Assembly: GCF_000321225.1 (NCBI RefSeq)
Contig: NW_004450276.1
Span: forward strand, 776,300 to 840,299
Reading direction: 5' to 3'
Length of the DNA stretch: 64,000 nt
Source of the DNA: Odobenus rosmarus divergens
Lineage: Eukaryota > Chordata > Mammalia > Carnivora > Odobenidae
A program made the position numbers and the translations under genes. The notes under the pieces were generated by a model. The model was not told the origin of the DNA, ran no database searches, and was given only the letters and a program-made list of their open reading frames with translations. Numbering within the stretch: position 1 is the stretch's first letter; every line of letters begins with the position of its first letter. Shown here in pieces: positions 58,002 to 64,000 of the stretch.

Positions 58002-58333
58002 TGCACTGGGGCCTGAGATGTCATACCTAATATGTGTTCATCTCCCAGAAGGGATACTTGCAGACCTGGTTCTAATAGTTGAAACCAGCGATTAGATTTG
58101 TTTACTGTATTTTCAAAATGCCTCATACCATGCTCCCCGTGGTGGGGAGCAAAAATTCACCTGTGATTACTGAAAAAGAACATGAATTCCTCAGGAATTC
58201 TGGCCCAAGAGGATGGCCATATGAAGCACCCAAACTATAGGTCCCAGTGGATCTCCTCTGGGGTTCTTCCCTTCATTTCTTCAGGATTCATGGGAAGGTT
58301 TCTGCCTATCCTCTATCTACCATCAAGAAATGG

Positions 58334-58524
58334 GGGCGCCTGGGTGGCTCAGTCGTTAAGCGTCTGCCTTCGGCTCAGGTCATGGTCCCAGGGTCCTGGG
58401 ATCGAGTCCCACATCGGGCTCCCTGCTCCGTGGGAGCCTGCTTCTCCCTCTCCCACTCCCCCTGCTGTGTTCCCTCTCTCGCTGTGTCTCTATCAAATAA
58501 ATAAATAAAATCTTAAAAAAAAAA
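58334..58524 (+). mobile_element. Carnivore tRNA-derived SINE, young-looking
   Basis: Sense copy with gggcgcctgggtggctcagt, gtctgccttcggctcaggtc, 'ctccctgctccgtgggagcc' and an AAATAAATAAATAAAATCTT tail with uninterrupted A run. Flanks agaaatggg and agaaatgga are its target-site duplication. Short-frame products here are SINE artefacts. Confidence 0.95.
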
Positions 58525-58997
58525 TAGAAATGGAGGCAACATATTTCTTCTAAAATACAGAATGATCATTTTAATTCTTTTAAACTTCACCGAGTTCCAA
58601 AGAAGTATTTGACATTTCTAACAAGAAAAACACAAAATAGCTCCTGAAAAATCAAAACAAGAGAACTACAGCGAGGTGACAGAAAGAAAGGCTGGGGACT
58701 AGGGAGAAAGAATTACACAGAGGTGTTACATCAAGGATGGTGACTGCTACATAGAAAATAGAATACTTCTGGGTTCCCCAAAAGCCAAGGCAAAAAGGGA
58801 AATGTCGTGGGTTATCTTCATTTTATGATTTATTAAGAGAAACAATTCAACATTCAGGAGAATGAGATTTTTTTTTATTATCAAATTCTAAGCATTTATT
58901 GAGGTATGAAACTGTATCATGAATAACAGTGAAAGACGGCTTCCCAGAAAATGAAGAAATGTTCCCCAGTGAGAAACAGAAGCAGCCCAAATCTAAT

Positions 58998-59159
58998 TCA
59001 GCTTACCAACTCTAGTACATCTTGAAATTCATTCAAAGAAAGCTGACATGCTGAACAAGCAACAAACAGTACTCCCAGAAAAAACACAATTATCAAGAGC
59101 AGAATGAATAGGATGAAGAGCAGAGGGTGCAGTTTGAACCAGAAGGGGTGACGACTCAT
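58998..59159 (-). CDS. Possible 53-residue single-pass membrane microprotein
   Basis: A short - strand ATG frame ending in TGA (59000-58998), not matched to any family I know. Residues 12-34 form one strongly hydrophobic segment (PLLFILFILLLIIVFF...), preceded by basic residues (Arg3, His4, Lys9, His11) and followed by Cys35 and Cys38 and an acidic tail (Glu44, Asp47, Glu50). That charge bias predicts N-terminus inside. The ATG has A at -3, and a TAG lies in frame eight codons upstream. A GTAAGC splice-donor-like motif overlaps codons 52-53, so it could be a partial exon. AATAAA (58900-58895) and a nine-base A run follow, which also fits a retrocopy or 3' UTR. Coding status is unproven. Confidence 0.28.
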   Translation of the reverse strand: MSRHPFWFKLHPLLFILFILLLIIVFFLGVLFVACSACQLSLNEFQDVLELVS

Positions 59160-59219
59160 TTTCAAATAAAAATCAGAAGTCTAGTAAATGCTATCATCAG
59201 AGTGACGAAGCTCCAGGGA

Positions 59220-60459
59220 GGGGGTGGGGAAACAAATGCAAATAAATTCCACATTTCTGTTTCTTTTTAGTATGTAATTTGAGGAGATCAGTCAAATGTG
59301 ACTAGCTACAGAAGAAAAGAAAAGAAGTTAAACCATTTGGCAGATCTGTTCCCAAGGCATGACTACAATATTTTGACCAATGAATTACTACTGATATGAA
59401 AGCGTTACTATGTATATTATAAAAATACAACCGTGAGCAGATAGGGAGTTAACTAAATCACACCTAAGTGTTCAATTTTGAAAACAAAATGATTGCATAT
59501 ACTATCTGATAACAATATTCATAAACACCAGGAACTAGTCATATAAAAGACTGCCAACCCTATGCACCCCTGTGAACTGAAAGCATGAACTACTTACCGC
59601 AAATACAAACATCACTTTTCTCCCTTCACATTGAATTGGTTACTTATAATTAAGAGTATTTATGTCAACCCTAGTAATGCCTTAATGAAGCCTGTACTAA
59701 GCCATTGGATATTTACTCACAATCTCTAAAATACAGATGCGTGTATGCAAGGTAACAGCACCTCAGTACTCCCGACACAGCTGATGAATTTTCTGAAGAT
59801 TTTTGAGCATGCAGAATAGTAGGAATTTTAATGGTTTTCAGCTCCTCTTAGATCTACACACAGATATAGAAATACGTATTGTGAAATGCAAATGAACTTG
59901 AAATGGGTTCAGTGGATGGTAATGCCACCCCCATGATGGGCGAATTCATACCCAGGACCAGAAACCACTCAAAAGGTAACAGTCTCCCATCAGCAAAGGA
60001 TAAAAGGCAAACTGCTCTTACAAAGCGATAAACAGTACAAAATCCAAAGGGGGGAAATAAATACTCTCTCATGACACAAAAGGGAACAGAGCCAGGGAGA
60101 TAAAAAATGCAAGAATAAATATAGGTGGTTTAAACTAGTAAAGGGGAATCTGAATGAGAGAGGAAAATGACTTGCTGATTTTCTTTCTTTGAGGGTGTTA
60201 CAGACCGGCTTTCTCTGAATAACTCAAACTTCAAATATGGCAGCACGTTTTAGTTCAGCGCTTACGGTTCGTCATGGTCACGGACAGATTTTGAAGCAAT
60301 GTGAGCCTGTCTAAAGAATTGGAATCCCTTTGAAATGACAATTACGCTATTATCAGTGCAATTGTAAATAAACAATAGGGAGGAAGGAGAGGAACAGTGA
60401 AGAATCACCATACAGGTGTCTGCCATTTCCTCTGACCAATTCCAAATCCATGGACGTCC
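59220..60459. other. Intergenic sequence between two short - strand frames
   Basis: No transposon is recognised. The part 60215-60390 has several CpGs and a forkhead-like gtaaataaaca at about 60364, and may be a non-coding regulatory element. The 72-codon - strand frame at 59854-60072 has no domain. Confidence 0.4.
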
Positions 60460-60660
60460 TTAGGGCTCTGGTGGCATGATCAACCATGCTCCTTCGTATT
60501 CATCAGGACTTGATGGATGTGCGCTATGAATGGGTAGCTGGGAGTAGAGCAACTCCAAATTAAAATCTTCACCGTTTTGTTGGCCCGGAGATTCATTTTT
60601 TGCTGTCATCCACTCAATATACTCCTCCCTTTGTTTTCCGATTATTAATTTTGGAATCAT
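60460..60660 (-). CDS. Possible 66-residue reading frame of unknown family
   Basis: A - strand frame from ATG (60660-60658) to TAA (60462-60460). It is acidic and mixed in composition, with Pro/Ser near the end (...S-S-P-D-E-Y-E-G-A-W...), and has no membrane segment. A TAA lies in frame six codons upstream, so it cannot extend without splicing. It overlaps no repeat and sits 1.3 kb upstream, on the same strand, of the 53-codon membrane-type frame. It may be a small exon, a pseudogene piece or chance. Confidence 0.2.
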   Translation of the reverse strand: MIPKLIIGKQREEYIEWMTAKNESPGQQNGEDFNLELLYSQLPIHSAHPSSPDEYEGAWLIMPPEP

Positions 60661-61944
60661 TAGTGATTTAATTTTTTATCCACAACTGCAATTATTTTAA
60701 TGATTCATTTGTGTAATATTTTTTAATTGAAAGTAGGAGACAGTTCAATCTCAACTGAGTTCTCTGAAATGAAGTGGCCTCTTTACGGTAGACAGCATAT
60801 TTTAAAGGGATTTGAAGTCTTTGTGTGGAATTTAACTGCAATCACAGAGCTCAGTGTCACGGGATGATTGAGGCATATGTACGCTGACTTAAATAAAATG
60901 TACAAGATTCAAGTTGGAAAACTCCTTTTGGGTGAACTATTCATGAAAGTGGAAAATTACAGGATTTTCCTCACTAACAGAAGTATGGGCTTCGGCAAGA
61001 TGTCATTATAGTTGATCTTGGCAATCAGAACCGGTTAAAGTAAATGAGGTGGTTGCCTGAGAAGGAAGGGCCTTAGGTTTGAAGGTTTCTTGTGTATTTT
61101 GTATAATTTTTCATAGTGATGAAGCAGCAAAAGAATAAAAATATTTATTAAGGCTGGGAAAGGATGGGGCAAAGAATCCAGTGAAACTAGCCTCCTAATC
61201 AGTTCCCAGATTATTCAGTTTTGTATAGAACAAGTTTCTATTAGGGGATGAGATATATTTTTAACAAAACATACCTTATTCCCTTTTATATCTCCCCTAG
61301 CATCTATATCAGCACCCGCGCACCAAGCAAGCCCTCCGTAAATATTTGTCAAAATAGGTAAAGGAAACCAACATGCTTGCTGCTTTCATCCTACAAAAAG
61401 TAAAGATCGAAGCATACACAATGCTGACTATGCAATGGAAGGTTCTGGATCGACCACTAAAGAGATATTTTATTTATCCGGAACAGTGCCCTAATCGACG
61501 TGGTAGCTCCACTCACAGTGACTCCTTGTTCTTCGGTATCGAGAAGACACCAGGGTGGACATCCTGTGGCCATTTTGTCCTTTAGTGCCCTGTTGCCATA
61601 TCTTTCTCAGTTTCATCTGGCCGAGTAGACTCTTGTCTCAAAATGGGCCACTCAGCTTCTCTTTCCTGATTTTTGAGATACAGCACAGAAAAATGTAGAA
61701 ATGGATAGCTCTGTAGAGGAAAGGCCCACAAAAGCCTACTGTCCAAGTCCTTGGAGCTGCCCTTGGTTCTTTCAACTGTCCTTCTGGTCCCGTGGGATAT
61801 TTGTTATTTCCCAGTAAGACCCACCACCACCTTCCTATCCCATTTTTTAAGCCTTAGTCTACCAATAGTGGGTTTATGTTGCTTACACTAGAGAGAACCT
61901 TAATAAATACAAGAGGTTGGGCTTTAAGGAAAGGTTAAGCTTTC
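60661..61944. other. Intergenic sequence
   Basis: AT-rich with no recognised gene or transposon. The 70-codon frame at 61373-61585 lacks support. Confidence 0.45.
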
Positions 61945-62165
61945 TTCTATACCAGTGCTGTCCAGTACAATGTTCTGTGATAACAGAGATGTTCTATCTA
62001 CGTGCTGTCTAATAGGGTGGTCACTAGTTACACGTGGCTACTGAGTACTTGAAATGTGGCTAGTGCTGGAGAAACTGAATTTTTAATTGTATTTAATTTT
62101 AATTGAGTTAAGTTTAAATAACCACAGGTGACTAGTGGCTAGGTAGGTATTGGATGAGGCAGCAT
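61945..62165. repeat. hAT-type DNA transposon fossil (MER20-like)
   Basis: Contains 'cagtgctgtccagtacaatg', 'gtggtcactagttacacgtg' and 'gctactgagtacttgaaatg', and a near-inverted 'ccacaggtgactagtggcta', the pattern of old non-autonomous hAT-Charlie elements. The exact family is uncertain. Confidence 0.55.
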
Positions 62166-62335
62166 GATGAAGATGATGGAACTCTTTTCCTCTGTTTATG
62201 GATAGAACCGGAGAAACTGGACTTAAAGTGAAGTAAGGAGGCTAAGCATTGGCTGTAAGCAAAACATGAGAAAAAGATGATGAAGGGAGGTTTCTGGAAC
62301 TCTCAGGTATGCTCAGAAGTGGCCATCAGAACAGA

Positions 62336-62740
62336 ATGATGGATTAGTTTGCTAGGCTGCTGTAGCGAAGTACCACAGACTGGGGCGCTTAAACAACAGA
62401 AATTTTTTGCCTCACTGTTCTGGAGGCTGGAAGTCCAAGATGAACATGTCGGCAAGACGGTTTCTTCTGAGGCCTCTCTTTTTGGCTTATAGATAGATGG
62501 CTGTCTTCTTGCTGCGTCCTCACATGGTCTTCCCTCATGCACCTGCCTGCTTCCTAATCTCTTTCTCATAAGGACACCAGTCATATTGCATTAGGGTCCA
62601 CCCCAATGATCTCATTTTACCTTAATTACCTCTGTAAATACCCTGTCTCCAAATACCACCATGCTCTGAGGTAGTTGGGAGTTTAGACTTTAAAGTATGA
62701 ATTTTGGGAGGACACAGTCCTACCCGGACCTAATGGTCTT
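62336..62740 (-). repeat. MaLR LTR (MLT1-like), antisense
   Basis: Antisense copy with 'ggcgcttaaacaacagaaat', 'cactgttctggaggctggaa', 'aaggacaccagtcatattgc' and 'tctgtaaataccctgtctcc', the reverse of the pattern at 63478-63892. The 93-codon - strand frame inside it is not a gene. Confidence 0.65.
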
Positions 62741-63029
62741 GGTGTGGACATGGCTGAGAGACAAAGGCGTGATGAAAATCCCAACTGCTCGCCTGGCCAG
62801 GAGCCAGCCATCCCTTGAGCCTGGAGACCTGCTCAGCATTTCCAATCCAAGTTTGACTGCATTTTCTGCCTTTTAATTGCAGCAGCAGATGAACCATAGA
62901 TATGGGCATAGCTCTACTCCAGGTAACCATTTCCAGGGAGTTTAATGAATATGACTTATTTCATGTAACTCACAGATTTGAATGCTGATTTTGACTCGGT
63001 GGATTCTTCCTTTAAAATGATCCCCTGGC

Positions 63030-63477
63030 CTCCAGCCGGTCCCACTTCTCATTCATTCTACTTACTGAGTTTAGATTCTTCTTCCCAAGAGACCGTGTTC
63101 ATGGTTCCTACTGTTTCCTGGGATCTTCAAAGGACTCTCAGCCTAGTTGTTTCAAGATAAATCCCAAGTTCCTAACCTCAAGCTAAGTGTAATTTATCAC
63201 CTCACTACACCCTGAGGATGACTCTAATTTTTAGTACTCCTGAAAAAAACTCTTCTGAGTCCCCCCAGATTTCCTCACTTCACGCTGCCATATCTCATAC
63301 ACACTCCATGCCCAATCCCTTGCTCTGTTACCCCACCTGGAATGTCTTCAAAGGCCTTACTATTCATTAAAATAAAACTTGTATTCAAATTTTACTTCTT
63401 TGGAAATATCTTCCCTGTCTAAAACAGTGTTCTATCCATCAAAACTCTCTAACCCTGCTTTGATTTTCCTGATGGTG
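63030..63477 (+). repeat. L2 LINE fragment, 5' part
   Basis: L2-like order of motifs ('acctggaatgtcttcaaagg', 'aaattttacttctttggaaa', 'tatcttccctgtctaaaaca'). It appears to continue after the MLT1 insertion, at 63893-64000. Confidence 0.55.
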
Positions 63478-63892
63478 CTATTAGGGGCCTAAGTGTGTCT
63501 CCTCACCCCAAGTCCATATGTTGAAGTCCTAACCAGGACTCAGTCTCAGGACCTCAGAACATGACTGTATTTGGAGATAGGATCTTTAGAGATGTGATTC
63601 AGTTGAAATAAGGTCACTCGGGTGGGCCCTAGCCAAATGTGACTGGTGTCCTTATGAGAGATTAAGACAGAGTGAAGACCAAGTGCAGACACAAGAGAGA
63701 AGTCAGCCATCTGCAAGGCCAGTAGAGAAGCCCGGGATTGATCCTACCCTCACGGCTCTCAGAAGAAACGAGCCTCGCCAACACCTTGATCTCAGATTTC
63801 CAGCCTCTAGAACCGTCAGAAAATTAACTTGTTTTCAAAGCCACTTGGACTGTGGTACTTCATCATGGCAGCCCTAGCAGACCCATACAGGT
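63478..63892 (+). repeat. MaLR LTR (MLT1-like), sense, nested in L2
   Basis: Begins near 'ggcctaagtgtgtctcctca' and 'agtccatatgttgaagtcct', includes 'ctggtgtccttatgagagat' and ends near 'agcagccctagcagacccat'. It is the sense counterpart of 62336-62740 and splits the surrounding L2. Confidence 0.65.
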
Positions 63893-64000
63893 GTATATAC
63901 CATCACCTTTTGTTGTTGTTGTTGTCGATTTCTCCCCACTAGAAAGTCAAGTTCATAAGGGCAGAAACTTAATTTTGTTCACTGCTATATCTCCATATCT
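63893..64000 (+). repeat. L2 LINE fragment, 3' part (runs off the window)
   Basis: The TTG run is followed by 'ccccactagaaagtcaagtt' and 'cataagggcagaaacttaat', which match the L2 3' portion and continue the copy left of the MLT1. Confidence 0.55.

Noticed and set aside
50400..64000. 3' exons of RSU1, the next gene in the human order
   Set aside because: No leucine-rich or lysine-rich C-terminal exon of that protein is seen on the - strand; it probably lies beyond the window.

Overview
The window reads as nuclear DNA of a carnivoran mammal, most likely a caniform of the bear/seal/mustelid group. Thirteen copies of the tRNA-derived carnivore SINE (head GCCTGGGTGGCTCAGT, CT-rich middle, AAATAAAT/poly(A) tail) are scattered through it, in a form that resembles arctoid copies more than the dog SINEC_Cf or felid forms. 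L1, L2, MIR and MaLR fossils, long introns and a CpG-island promoter also fit a mammal. There is no bacterial, plasmid or CRISPR-type content.

Two protein-coding genes can be reconstructed completely. PTER lies on the + strand with four coding exons (7492-7923, 9265-9530, 33660-33800, 39508-39718). They join in phase to 349 codons, and every metal ligand of the phosphotriesterase-related family is present. Its 5' non-coding exons and promoter are not recognised and probably lie upstream of the window. C1QL3 lies on the - strand with two coding exons (49538-48951 and 43143-42964) that join to 255 codons: signal peptide, collagen stretch and C1q domain. Its promoter is a CpG island of about 2 kb with a TATA-like box at 50376-50382. 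The genes are convergent, with 3.2 kb between stop codons, which is the arrangement known in human 10p13.

Layout: 1-7.45 kb is sequence upstream of the first PTER coding exon, with an L1 3' fragment and one SINE. 7.45-39.7 kb is PTER, whose 24-kb second intron carries an old L1M with three SINEs (one apparently with a 3' transduction), a ~6.3-kb dead L1 split by a 532-bp solo LTR, L2/MIR/MaLR fossils and a TTTC microsatellite. 37.65-52.24 kb has no recognisable transposon and contains the last PTER exon, all of C1QL3 and its promoter. 52.2-64 kb is intergenic DNA upstream of C1QL3, with four SINEs, three tandem ETS-type sites, two short unexplained - strand reading frames (53 and 66 codons), a hAT fossil and an MLT1 nested in an L2.

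The genes are functionally unrelated: PTER is a metabolic amidohydrolase (N-acetyltaurine hydrolysis) and C1QL3 is a secreted synaptic organiser. No clearly new system is visible. The most unusual items are the 53-codon membrane-type frame at 58998-59159 (-), the 66-codon frame at 60460-60660 (-), the ETS triplet at 57092-57146 and the transposon-free island around C1QL3.
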